DNA of 64,000 nucleotides. Source: Brevibacterium antiquum. GTDB taxonomy: Bacteria; Actinomycetota; Actinomycetes; Actinomycetales; Brevibacteriaceae. The first letter of the stretch is position 1, and every line of letters starts with the position of its first letter. Below, piece by piece: positions 9,075 to 17,185 of this stretch. The stretch is from contig NZ_JABASX010000005.1 of NCBI RefSeq assembly GCF_016107655.1, forward strand, positions 186,001 to 250,000. The letters are read 5' to 3'. Below the pieces are notes generated by a model, which was not told the DNA's origin, ran no database searches, and saw nothing but the letters and a program-made list of their open reading frames with translations. The translations under genes were made by a program, and so were the position numbers.

Positions 9075-10600
9075 CTCTCGTCGTCCTCTCCCTCTGCGCG
9101 GGCCTCATTCTCGGCCCACAGCTGTCTGAAGCTCTTCTCCGGCAGGGCGGGGATGTCACGGCTCGAGGTCCATGCCCCGGCGATTCCTGGCAGAGAATTG
9201 ATCTGCTTGTCCCCGGCCACCGCGTGGGCGATCGGCAGACCGGATTCGGCTGCGGCCATCCTCTTGCCATCGCTCATCATCCACGAGGCTCCGGTGAGTG
9301 CGGTGTCGAGTTGGGAGGAGACGGGGGAGTGGTTGGCCTCGACGTCCTCGCCGCGCAGGTGGACGAGGATCTCCGGGATGTTGATCTTGACCGGGCATAC
9401 GTCGTAGCAGGCCCCGCACAGACTCGAGGCATAGGGCAGCGAGCCGTTCTCCTCTGCTTCGACGCCGGTCATCAGCGGCGAGAGGATCGCACCGATCGGG
9501 CCCGGATACGTCGACCCGTAGGCATGCCCGCCGGTGCGCTCATACACGGGGCAGACGTTCATGCAGGCCGAGCAGCGGATGCAGTTCAGCGCGCTGCGCC
9601 CGTGCTCATCGGCCAGGGCACGGGTGCGTCCGTTGTCGAGGAGGACGAGATGGACGTTCTGGGGGCCATCGCCGGGGGTAGTGCCCGTCCAGAACGAGGT
9701 GTAGGGGTTCATCCGCTCCCCGGTCGAGGAGCGTGGCAGCAGCTGCAGGAAGACTTCGAGATCGTCGAAGCCGGGCAGCAGCTTCTCGATGCCCATCACC
9801 GTGATCAGGGTCTCCGGGAGGGTCAGGCACATGCGGCCGTTGCCCTCTGATTCGACGACGCCGAGCGTCCCGGTGTCGGCGATGCCGAAGTTCGCTCCGG
9901 AGATCGCGACCTTCGTGGTCAGGAACTTGTGTCGCAGATGCCTCCGGGCCGCCTCGGCGAGGACCGCGGGCTCATTCGTCAGCTCTCCTGCATCGGGCAT
10001 CTTCTCCATGAAGATGTCGCGGATCTCGTCACGGTTGCGGTGGATGGCGGGCACCAGGATGTGGCTGGGCTTATCGTCGCCGAGCTGGACGATGAGTTCG
10101 GCCAGGTCGGTTTCGAAGGCGTCGATGTCCTGGGTCTCGAGGTGCTCATTGAGTCCGATCTCCTGGGTCGCCATCGACTTCACCTTGATCACCTCGCGAC
10201 GGCCGGACTCGAGCACAGGGGCGTTGGCCTCGACGAGTTCGGTGACGATGGCGTTGGCCTCATCGGCGTCCCGGGCCCAGTGGATGACTCCGCCGGCGGC
10301 GGTGAAGTTCTTCTCGAACTGCGCCAGATACTCGGGCAGGTTCTCCATCACCTGGTTCTTGGCCCGAGAGCCTGCTTCGCGCAGGGCCTCCCAATCGTCG
10401 AGTTCGGCGACGACCTCGGAGCGTTTGTCGCGGATCGTGGCGGTCGCATGTCCGATGTTGTTGCGCAGCTGCTGATTCGACAGGTGCTGGTGCGAGACCT
10501 TCGCGAAGGACTCGTCTTCGACGATGTTGCCCTGTCCGCCCGGGATCTCCTGGTCGTCGTGACGTGTGGACCGCAGCAGCGGCATTCCCAGAAAAGTCAT
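9071..10600 (-). CDS. lutB: Lactate utilisation iron-sulfur protein LutB
   Basis: Iron-sulfur subunit of the LutABC lactate oxidase complex. The N-terminal LUD-like domain (MATQEIGLNEHL, ISGANFGIADTGTLGVVESEGN) is followed by two 4Fe-4S motifs: CIRCSACMNVCPVYE near residue 320 and CGACYDVCPVKINIPE about 50 residues later. The C-terminal end, KSFRQLWAENEARAEG, is usual for the family. Start ATG 10600 overlaps the lutA stop in an ATGA. Length 509. Confidence 0.95.
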   Translation of the reverse strand: MTFLGMPLLRSTRHDDQEIPGGQGNIVEDESFAKVSHQHLSNQQLRNNIGHATATIRDKRSEVVAELDDWEALREAGSRAKNQVMENLPEYLAQFEKNFTAAGGVIHWARDADEANAIVTELVEANAPVLESGRREVIKVKSMATQEIGLNEHLETQDIDAFETDLAELIVQLGDDKPSHILVPAIHRNRDEIRDIFMEKMPDAGELTNEPAVLAEAARRHLRHKFLTTKVAISGANFGIADTGTLGVVESEGNGRMCLTLPETLITVMGIEKLLPGFDDLEVFLQLLPRSSTGERMNPYTSFWTGTTPGDGPQNVHLVLLDNGRTRALADEHGRSALNCIRCSACMNVCPVYERTGGHAYGSTYPGPIGAILSPLMTGVEAEENGSLPYASSLCGACYDVCPVKINIPEILVHLRGEDVEANHSPVSSQLDTALTGASWMMSDGKRMAAAESGLPIAHAVAGDKQINSLPGIAGAWTSSRDIPALPEKSFRQLWAENEARAEGEDDER

Positions 10601-11592
10601 CGCAGACTCCCTCCGCTCACGGTTGCTCCTTCGCTTTGGACACGCAGCGGGTCCTCCTTCGTCGACGCCAGGATCCGGGCCTGGTGGACCGTCGACTGGC
10701 CGACTCGCAGACCCGACTGCTGCAGGCTCGGTTCCTGCGGCCGCGTGCCCTGTTCGCCGGGGACACGGTGGTCGTCGTCATCGGCACCGACGACTGCGGT
10801 GAGGCCATCGGTGGTGTCATCGGCTCCCACTCTGCCGCTCGTCTGCTTCACATGCACCGCAGTGACGTCGGGGGTGCCCTCGAAGTTCCCCGTGCGTTGG
10901 AATCGGGAGATTCCGCCGCCCATGTGGAGCAAACAGGACGCGTCTCCGCCGGTGCACACCTCGGCGCCGGTGGACTGGACGGTCCGAATCTTGTCCGCGA
11001 GCATCGCCGAGGACACTTCGGAGTTCTTCACCGAGAACGTCCCACCGAATCCGCAGCAGGCGTCGGCCAGGGGAAGTTCGACGTAGTCGATTCCCTCCAC
11101 CGAACGCAGCAGATCGCTCTGCCGGTCGCCGAGGCGCAGCAGGCGCATCCCGTGACACGAGGGGTGGTAGGTCACCCGGTGCGGGAAATACGACCCCAGA
11201 TCAGTGGCGGCATCGGTGATTCCTAAGACATCGGTGAGGAACTGGGAGAGTTCGTAGGTGCGTCCGGCGATGTCGGCAGCCTCCGTGGCCAGAGCCTCAT
11301 TGCCCATCCGCCTGGCGACCATGGGCTGCTGATGTCCCAACGAGGCCACGCAGGAGGCCGAGGGGGCGACCGCGGCGTCCCATTCGGTGCTGGAGAAGGC
11401 GCGGGCGTGGGCGGCGATCACGGGTTCGGCCTGCGCGAACTTTCCCGAGTTGATGTGCATCTGGCCGCAGCAGGTCTGACCCTCGGGGAAGATCACCTCA
11501 TGACCCAGCCTGCGCAGAATCGTCACAGTCGCCTGCGCGACCTCCGGATACATGGCATCGACGATGCACGTGGCGAACAGTGCAATCTTCAT
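10597..11592 (-). CDS. lutA: Lactate utilisation protein LutA with an unusual internal insertion
   Basis: CCG-domain Fe-S protein of the LutABC complex. Both cysteine-rich motifs are present: FATCIVDAMYP and TCCGQMHINSGK, then YHPSCHGMRLLR and ADACCGFGGTFSVK. Family members of about 240 residues end soon after GGGISR with an ILAST motif. Here roughly 65 low-complexity residues rich in Asp, Gly, Thr and Gln separate GGGISRFQ from ARILASTKEDP. The reading frame is open throughout, so it is an insertion rather than a frameshift. GGAGGT precedes the ATG at 11592. It heads a three-gene operon divergent from a GntR regulator. Confidence 0.92.
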   Translation of the reverse strand: MKIALFATCIVDAMYPEVAQATVTILRRLGHEVIFPEGQTCCGQMHINSGKFAQAEPVIAAHARAFSSTEWDAAVAPSASCVASLGHQQPMVARRMGNEALATEAADIAGRTYELSQFLTDVLGITDAATDLGSYFPHRVTYHPSCHGMRLLRLGDRQSDLLRSVEGIDYVELPLADACCGFGGTFSVKNSEVSSAMLADKIRTVQSTGAEVCTGGDASCLLHMGGGISRFQRTGNFEGTPDVTAVHVKQTSGRVGADDTTDGLTAVVGADDDDHRVPGEQGTRPQEPSLQQSGLRVGQSTVHQARILASTKEDPLRVQSEGATVSGGSLR

Positions 11593-11697
11593 CTGACCTC
11601 CAAGCCGAGTTGCCTGCAGTGCCAAGAATCGGATCCGGGGCATGATCCCTGAGCGGGAACCGCTCGAATGCGACGGAAGTGGTTCTTGTCACAAATG

Positions 11698-11708
11698 TGG
11701 TCAGACCA
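11698..11708. promoter_or_regulatory. GntR/FadR-type operator in the lutA-regulator intergenic region
   Basis: TGGTCAGACCA is a perfect palindrome around a central base and fits the TGGTnnnACCA pattern bound by FadR-subfamily regulators such as LldR/LutR. It sits in the ~220-base divergent region between lutA and the adjacent GntR gene, so it is the natural site for lactate-responsive control of both transcripts. The assignment rests on pattern and position. Confidence 0.6.
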
Positions 11709-11814
11709 TAACATAGGGGGATGTCCCAGCAGAGAACTCGGCGCTGATGCCGGTGACGACCGCGCAGATACCGGGCGTGCTGCCGAACTCGCGGACGGTG
11801 AAAGGGCAATTAGG

Positions 11815-12561
11815 ATGAATAAGGCTTATGAAATTGTCCTTGCCGGAATCGAGCGTGCATTCCTCGACGGCAGCCTCACCCTCGGAGATCGGCTGCCGGG
11901 GGAGCGGACCCTGGCCGAGCGCTTCGGCGTCTCCCGGTCGAGTGTGCGAGAGGCCATCCGCATCCTCGACGCCGTCGGCCTCATCCGCTCCGCCGTCGGA
12001 TCGGGACCAGGAGCCGGATCGGTCATCGTCTCCGAACCCGCGGTGGGCCTGTCACGGGCACTGAAGCTTCACGTCTCGGCCCGGCACATCGCCCCCGCAG
12101 ACGTGCTGACGACGCGAGTCGTCCTCGAATCCGATGCAGTCGCCAGTGCCGCGAAGGCCGTCGCCCAGGTCGCGACCGGTCCGAACGCATGGACACCTGG
12201 ACCAGGTGATGTCCACCTCAGGCGAGCCGGTGAACTCCTGGCCGAGATGCGCGACCCCGGCATCGCCAAAGAGCGCTTCCATGATCTCGACGCCAGATTC
12301 CATCGTGAACTGTGTGCCGCGGCAGGAAACCCGGTCACCGACATCATCCTCGCCTCGCTGTCGAGCAGCATCGTCGACTATGTCTCCGCGGCTGCTGCCG
12401 CCACCGACGACTGGTCATGGGTGCAGGCCGAACTCACGCGGCAACACGCCGGTCTCCTCGACAGCGTCCTCGCCGGCGATGCCGACCGGGCTCGGCGCGA
12501 ATGCGCGGCCCACATCCACTGGTTCGCCACGACCACAGGCATCGACGCAGCTGACAGCTGA
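11815..12561 (+). CDS. FadR-subfamily GntR regulator, probable lactate regulator of lutABC
   Basis: N-terminal winged helix (LGDRLPGERTLAERFGVSRSSVREAIRIL) followed by an FCD all-alpha effector domain containing the DLDARFHRELCAAAGN motif that supplies metal/ligand contacts in this family. Start ATG 11815 is chosen because AAAGGG lies 8 bases upstream and translation from it begins just before the helix-turn-helix; the upstream frame to 11668 crosses the operator region. Divergent orientation to lutABC and the nearby palindrome make repression of the lactate genes the likely role. Length 248. Confidence 0.85.
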   Translation: MNKAYEIVLAGIERAFLDGSLTLGDRLPGERTLAERFGVSRSSVREAIRILDAVGLIRSAVGSGPGAGSVIVSEPAVGLSRALKLHVSARHIAPADVLTTRVVLESDAVASAAKAVAQVATGPNAWTPGPGDVHLRRAGELLAEMRDPGIAKERFHDLDARFHRELCAAAGNPVTDIILASLSSSIVDYVSAAAAATDDWSWVQAELTRQHAGLLDSVLAGDADRARRECAAHIHWFATTTGIDAADS

Positions 12562-12598
12562 GCGGAGAATGCGACCACCTGACCTTAGGATTGGCACC

Positions 12599-13519
12599 AT
12601 GAACTCGCAGCGCACGCAGAATATCAGGACCGTCTCCTCCCGCCTCAACTCATTCCACTCGGCCATGTACTTCTCCGAGATCGTGGGCCGGAAATATGCC
12701 GAGCACGGACTCGAACCCGGGGTCGAAGGGAATCTGGCGGCACGATCTGCCCCGATGGGGCGTGTGAACGCCGGCGTCGTCAGCGCCGCCTACTACAACT
12801 ACTCACATTCCTACCTCGCAACCCAGTTCCCGAAGCTGTGGGACACGGTCTCTCCCGAGACGATGGTGCAGGTGCGCTTCGATGCAGTGACCGCCTTCAT
12901 GGCCGAGCTCTTCGACGCTCGCGAGGACATCGCACTGCTCACCGAGGCGGCCACGGAGCTGGCCACGGCCATGACCCCGGTGCTGGACAACATGGACTTC
13001 TCGGGCCGGGCACTGGCCCAAGCCACGACGGACGCACTGGCTGCGCACAAACCGAAGACCGCATTCGAGCAGCTGTGGAACGTGGCCACCATCGCCAGAG
13101 AATTCCGCGGAGACGGTCACGTCGCCTCGCTCGTGACTGCGGGTGTTCCAGGCATCGACGCCCTCATGCTCGATGTGGCAACCGGTGCCTCCTTCAAACC
13201 GCGTGCGGCACAGAAGACCCGCGGATACACCGATGAGGAATGGAAGGCTGCGCAGACACGCCTGGCCGAAGCCGGTCTCCTCACCGTCGATGAAGACGAA
13301 CGCGGCTTCGACCTGCCTGCCATCACCGATGCAGGCCGTGACCTGAAGGAACAGGTCGAGCAGCTCACCGACGGCACCGTGGCCGCCGCCTGGTCAGCAC
13401 TGACCGATGAGGAGATCGAGTCACTCGTGTCCCCCAGTCGCAGTCTGATCAAGGTGCTGGCACAGTCAGGAGCCTTCCCGTCCTCGGTCTTCGCCCAGCC
13501 GGCGAAGAAGACCAGCTGA
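12599..13519 (+). CDS. SCO6745-family protein
   Basis: A 306-residue soluble protein matching the actinobacterial SCO6745 family: an N-terminal segment with FHSAMYFSEIV and a conserved YYNYSHS motif near residue 65, a central helical region, and a C-terminal winged-helix-like part (GYTDEEWKAAQTRLAEAGL, GRDLKEQVEQLTDG). The function of the family is not established. The frame is open upstream to 12134, but that part lies inside the GntR gene. It follows that gene by 37 bases and may be co-transcribed with it. Confidence 0.75.
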   Translation: MNSQRTQNIRTVSSRLNSFHSAMYFSEIVGRKYAEHGLEPGVEGNLAARSAPMGRVNAGVVSAAYYNYSHSYLATQFPKLWDTVSPETMVQVRFDAVTAFMAELFDAREDIALLTEAATELATAMTPVLDNMDFSGRALAQATTDALAAHKPKTAFEQLWNVATIAREFRGDGHVASLVTAGVPGIDALMLDVATGASFKPRAAQKTRGYTDEEWKAAQTRLAEAGLLTVDEDERGFDLPAITDAGRDLKEQVEQLTDGTVAAAWSALTDEEIESLVSPSRSLIKVLAQSGAFPSSVFAQPAKKTS

Positions 13520-13525
13520 AGCACG

Positions 13526-13645
13526 GCGAAGGACCCCGACGTGCCGGAACAGGTCGACGTGGGAGTTCTTGACTCCCTTGATGAGCACCGTGATCCCGCG
13601 GCGTTCGAAGGTGTGGACCACCTCGGCGGGGATGCGGGCGGATGA
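13526..13645 (-). pseudogene. Remnant of a SulP-type permease STAS C-terminus
   Basis: Between the SCO6745 gene and orn, one minus-strand frame reads IPAEVVHTFERRGITVLIKG followed by VKNSHVDLFRHVGV. This resembles the end of the STAS domain of SulP anion permeases, where a helix, the ITVLLKG strand and HLxLLRxVGV helix close the domain. No start, no upstream transporter sequence and no ribosome site accompany it, since orn follows directly. It looks like a fossil of a deleted sulfate/bicarbonate permease. Confidence 0.45.
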
Positions 13646-13674
13646 GTGAAGCGGCGAATGGCTCTCAGGCTGAT

Positions 13675-14280
13675 TCAGCGGGAGATGTGTGAGCTCACCT
13701 CGGCGGCGATGGACTTCGCCTCGTCCGATGTGGGTCCTTCGGCGGAGAAGACGGCCCGGCGGTAGTACTGGAGCTCGACGATCGAGTCGAGGATGTCGCC
13801 GAGGGCGCGATGGCCGCCGTGCTTCTCCGGGGACTGGAAGTAGGCGCGGGGGAACCACTGCTTGCTCAGTTCCTTGATCGAGGACACGTCGATGATCCGG
13901 TAGTGGAGGTGATCGACGAGCTCGGGCATCTGCTTTGTGAGGAAGACCTTGTCGGTGCCCACCGAGTTGCCGCCCAGCGGTGCCTTGCCCGACTCCGGGA
14001 CGTGCTTCTTGATGTACTCGAGCACCTGTGTCTGTGCCTCGGCGACCGTCGTGCCCGCATCGAGTTCGGTGATGAGTCCGGAGCTCGTGTGCATCTGGGT
14101 GACGAAGTCGTTCATGTTCTCCAGCGCCGCGGCAGAGGGTCTGATGACGATGTCGATGCCCTCGTCGAGGGGGTTGAGGTCGAAGTCGGTGACGACAGCC
14201 GCCACTTCGATGAGCTCATCCCTGACTTCGTCGAGGCCGGTCATTTCACAGTCGATCCACACAATTTTGTCGTTGCTCAC
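13675..14280 (-). CDS. orn: Oligoribonuclease
   Basis: DEDDh 3'-5' exoribonuclease that degrades 2-5 nt RNA fragments and pGpG. Exo motifs: I at VWIDCEMTGLD (Asp, Glu), II around GGNSVGTDKVFL, III at GHRALGDILDSI (His, Asp). Length 201 is normal. The start is GTG 14280; a TAAGCT -10 element ends six bases upstream, so the message is probably leaderless. Stands alone on the minus strand. Confidence 0.95.
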   Translation of the reverse strand: MSNDKIVWIDCEMTGLDEVRDELIEVAAVVTDFDLNPLDEGIDIVIRPSAAALENMNDFVTQMHTSSGLITELDAGTTVAEAQTQVLEYIKKHVPESGKAPLGGNSVGTDKVFLTKQMPELVDHLHYRIIDVSSIKELSKQWFPRAYFQSPEKHGGHRALGDILDSIVELQYYRRAVFSAEGPTSDEAKSIAAEVSSHISR

Positions 14281-14449
14281 CAGTCCAGCTTAAGGCAGAG
14301 TGGCGGCTCTGAGCATTCCGCCCGGCTGTGCGCACCGACACACGCTGAGTACACGCACAAAACCAATACGCGCGCAGTGACTTAAACTTGGACTGTCCCA
14401 CGAGTGAACGTGGGGCCAGAAGACACTTTGTTGAGGGAAGGGTTCGTAC

Positions 14450-16069
14450 GTGCGCTACACACTTGCTGTGATTCTCATGGTGGTGGGTGTCGTTGTCGGA
14501 GGCCTCGGTGTTCTGCAGAAGACCCTGTGGGCGCCGGACGACCAGATCACCGCGACCACAGAGATCGATGCAGACACACCGGCCGTCGTCATCGACCCCG
14601 GCATGCTCAATCTCTACGAAACCCCCGCAACACTCGAAGTCAAGGGATCGGGGGATCTCACGATCGCCCAGGCGCCGGCCGAGAACGTCGATGCCTGGGT
14701 GGGCGACTCAGCCTCGGCGCATGTGACCGGTCTGGCACCCGAGGGCAAACTGACCGTGAAGGCCCAGGACGGCAAGGCCAAGGTGCCCAACCCGGCCGGG
14801 GCGGACCTCTGGACCTCCGAAGTCACCGGAACCGACTCCGTGACCCTTGATTGGACCGACGACGCGAACCGAACAGGCTTCCTCATCGCCGGTAGCGGTG
14901 AGCCAGGTGACGTCAAGACCGTCACCATCTCCTGGCCCAGCCATGCGGAGACCCCCTGGGCCATTCCGCTGATGATCATCGGCGGTGCGCTGTTCGTCGG
15001 CGGCATCGTCGTCCTCTTCTTCAACCGCAACAGCGCGAAGAAGGAGAAGAACCGGCGCACGGCCCGTCAGGAGCGTCGTCGCAAGCTGGCAGAATACGGA
15101 ACCGCATTCGCGATCGTTCCGGTTCTGGCTCTCAGTGCCTGCGGGCCTGAAGAGCTGCCCAAGCCTGAGCCTTCGGAGGCCCCGAGCTCTGCCGCAGCCG
15201 GAGTCAACGACGACCAAGCCAAACGGATCCTCGACTCCGTGGCCGAAGACATCAAGGCAGCCGACAAGGGCACAGACAGCACCGAGCTGAAGAAGAGCGC
15301 CACAGGGCCCGCCCTGCAGCAGCGCGAGGACGCCTACAAGGTGAAGAAGAAGGTCAAGGATCAGAAGCTGCCGCCGGCAGTGGCCAACGAGAAGGTCGTC
15401 GTCAACTACACCGCGGCCACCGACTCCTGGCCGCGCATGACCAGCCTCATCACCTCGGAGGGCAAAGACACCCAGCTGCTCGTGCTGACTCAGGAAGATC
15501 CGCGCTCCGATTACAAGCTGTGGTCGCAGACCCAGTTGGTCCCGGGCACAGAACTGCCGGAGATCCCCGATGCCAGGCAGGGCTCGCAGCTCCTTGATCC
15601 CAAGACCAAGGACTTCGCGATGACACCGGAGAAGGCAGTGTCCGACTACGCGAAGGCGCTGGGCTCGGGGAAGGACTCGAAGGAAGCGAAGAAGTTCGAG
15701 TCCGATGACTTCTCGAAGTCGATCTGGACGAACCAGCAGGCGCAGAAGCAGAGTGCAGAAGACGGCAAGGCCGAGGTCAAGTACAAGTACACTCCCGGCA
15801 AGGAGATCGTCGCGCAGGGAACTGCAGGCGATGCCGCTGTCGTCACCGGAGTCATCGAGGCCGAGTCCACGATCTCTCCGGAATCCGTTGACGGACGCAC
15901 CGGAACCCTGACTCTCTCAAGCCCACAGAAGGAGCTGACCGGATCCGACAGCACCCAGCAGCCGGTGACGACGAAGACCACTCAGGTCCTGACGTTCCTC
16001 GTGCCCAAGGACGGCAAGGCGCGCCTCATCGGCGGACTGGAGACCCTCAGCGGAGCCGAACTGGAATAG
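14450..16069 (+). CDS. Envelope protein with two membrane helices and an internal lipobox-like helix
   Basis: Not a family I can name. Layout: membrane helix 1 (residues ~4-22), extracytoplasmic beta-rich domain (~25-165), helix 2 (WAIPLMIIGGALFVGGIVVLF, ~166-188), a highly basic linker (KKEKNRRTARQERRRK), then hydrophobic helix 3 ending in LALSACG, a lipobox-like motif far from the N-terminus, and a second extracytoplasmic domain of ~300 residues rich in Lys/Asp/Ser. The protein encoded at 17182-18978 repeats this plan. Start GTG 14450 follows GAGGGAAGG; a TAAACT -10 lies near 14383. A pre- or post-translational role for the internal Cys is unknown. Confidence 0.7.
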   Translation: MRYTLAVILMVVGVVVGGLGVLQKTLWAPDDQITATTEIDADTPAVVIDPGMLNLYETPATLEVKGSGDLTIAQAPAENVDAWVGDSASAHVTGLAPEGKLTVKAQDGKAKVPNPAGADLWTSEVTGTDSVTLDWTDDANRTGFLIAGSGEPGDVKTVTISWPSHAETPWAIPLMIIGGALFVGGIVVLFFNRNSAKKEKNRRTARQERRRKLAEYGTAFAIVPVLALSACGPEELPKPEPSEAPSSAAAGVNDDQAKRILDSVAEDIKAADKGTDSTELKKSATGPALQQREDAYKVKKKVKDQKLPPAVANEKVVVNYTAATDSWPRMTSLITSEGKDTQLLVLTQEDPRSDYKLWSQTQLVPGTELPEIPDARQGSQLLDPKTKDFAMTPEKAVSDYAKALGSGKDSKEAKKFESDDFSKSIWTNQQAQKQSAEDGKAEVKYKYTPGKEIVAQGTAGDAAVVTGVIEAESTISPESVDGRTGTLTLSSPQKELTGSDSTQQPVTTKTTQVLTFLVPKDGKARLIGGLETLSGAELE

Positions 16070-16088
16070 TCCGAACCGGAAGAATAGT
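16056..16088 (+). repeat. Stop-codon-spanning duplication
   Basis: The last codons and TAG stop of the envelope-protein gene (CCGAACTGGAATAGT, 16056-16070) are followed at once by a related copy, CCGAACCGGAAGAATAGT (16071-16088), with one substitution and a three-base insertion. The second TAG is in the same frame, 18 bases downstream. Confidence 0.6.
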
Positions 16089-16234
16089 CGCAGGCCCGGC
16101 GGTGTTGATACGTTCTATGCTGGATGTCATCAGCACCGTCCGAGCTTGAGAGTTCTCGACGAACGTCTGGACCAAAAAGCTCCCGACGGACGCGCACCGT
16201 AGAAATTCGCACTTCCCGCAACAAAGGAGACCAC

Positions 16235-17185
16235 GTGTCAATGGATCCCTCGCAGGACAACACGCAGCCCAACCAAGGACTCGATCTGTCCGCGGTGCGC
16301 AGCAGAAACCTGCCCCATGAGGAGCAGAGCGGTGGACAGGGGCAGGCCGCCGGCGGACCTGCTGACCCGAATGCGGTTGCCGTCCCGGCGCTGACCTTCG
16401 ACGTCGACGAGGCCAGCTTCACCGAGGTCGTCGCAATGTCGGATCGGGTTCCTGTCGTCATCGACCTGTGGGCGGACCGGAGTGAAGCGGCTAAGCAGCT
16501 CTCGCCGATCGTCCAGCGCGTCGTCGAATCTTTCGGCGGCCGACTGGTCCTGGCCCGGGTCGACGTCGATGCCAATCCGCGACTGCAGCAGGCCTTCGGC
16601 GTCGAGTCGATTCCGAATATCATCGCCATCGTCAAAGGTCAGCCTGTCCCGCTGTTCCAGAGTGCACTGCCCGAGCAGCAGGTGAGGGCCTACTTCGATG
16701 AGCTGCTCAAGCTCGCCGGAGAGAACGGCGTCACCGGACACGCCGTCGTCGCCGGAGCCGAGCAGGAACCAGCAGGTCCTGCCCACCCTGAGGCCGAAGA
16801 GGCGCTGAGCCGGGGAGACTTCGACACCGCCGAATCCCTGTTCAAGACAGCGCTGGCCGCGTCACCGGCCGATGAGGAAGCGAAATTCGGTCTGGCCAGA
16901 GCCGGGCTGGGCCGCCGCCTCATCGACGCCGATCCGCAGCAGCTCGTCGCCACCGCAGATGCGAACCCGAAGGACGCCGAGGCGGCCAAGGCGGCTGCCG
17001 ACGCAGAGATCGTCGGAGGCAACCCGAGCAGTGCCTTCAACCGACTGATCTCGCTGATCCGCGTCAGCGCGGGCGACGAGAAGGAAGCGCTGCGACTGCG
17101 GGTGCTCGAACTCTTCGAAGTCCTGGGTGCGGATGCTCCGGCCGTGACCAAGGCACGCACAGCATTGATGAGGGCCTTGTTCTGA
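16235..17185 (+). CDS. Thioredoxin-fold/TPR protein (CnoX/YbbN-like) lacking the redox cysteines
   Basis: A disordered N-terminus (~60 residues) leads into a thioredoxin fold (VPVVIDLWADRSEAAKQLSPIV, LARVDVDANPRLQQAFGVESIPN), then TPR-like helical repeats (ALSRGDFDTAESLFKTALAA) to the end, the YbbN/CnoX plan. The CxxC site is replaced by DRSE and the protein has no cysteine, so it cannot act as an oxidoreductase; a chaperone or holdase role is inferred from CnoX. GTG 16235 follows AAAGGAG by six bases; ATG 16241 is the alternative. It sits between two architecturally matched envelope proteins. Confidence 0.82.
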   Translation: MSMDPSQDNTQPNQGLDLSAVRSRNLPHEEQSGGQGQAAGGPADPNAVAVPALTFDVDEASFTEVVAMSDRVPVVIDLWADRSEAAKQLSPIVQRVVESFGGRLVLARVDVDANPRLQQAFGVESIPNIIAIVKGQPVPLFQSALPEQQVRAYFDELLKLAGENGVTGHAVVAGAEQEPAGPAHPEAEEALSRGDFDTAESLFKTALAASPADEEAKFGLARAGLGRRLIDADPQQLVATADANPKDAEAAKAAADAEIVGGNPSSAFNRLISLIRVSAGDEKEALRLRVLELFEVLGADAPAVTKARTALMRALF

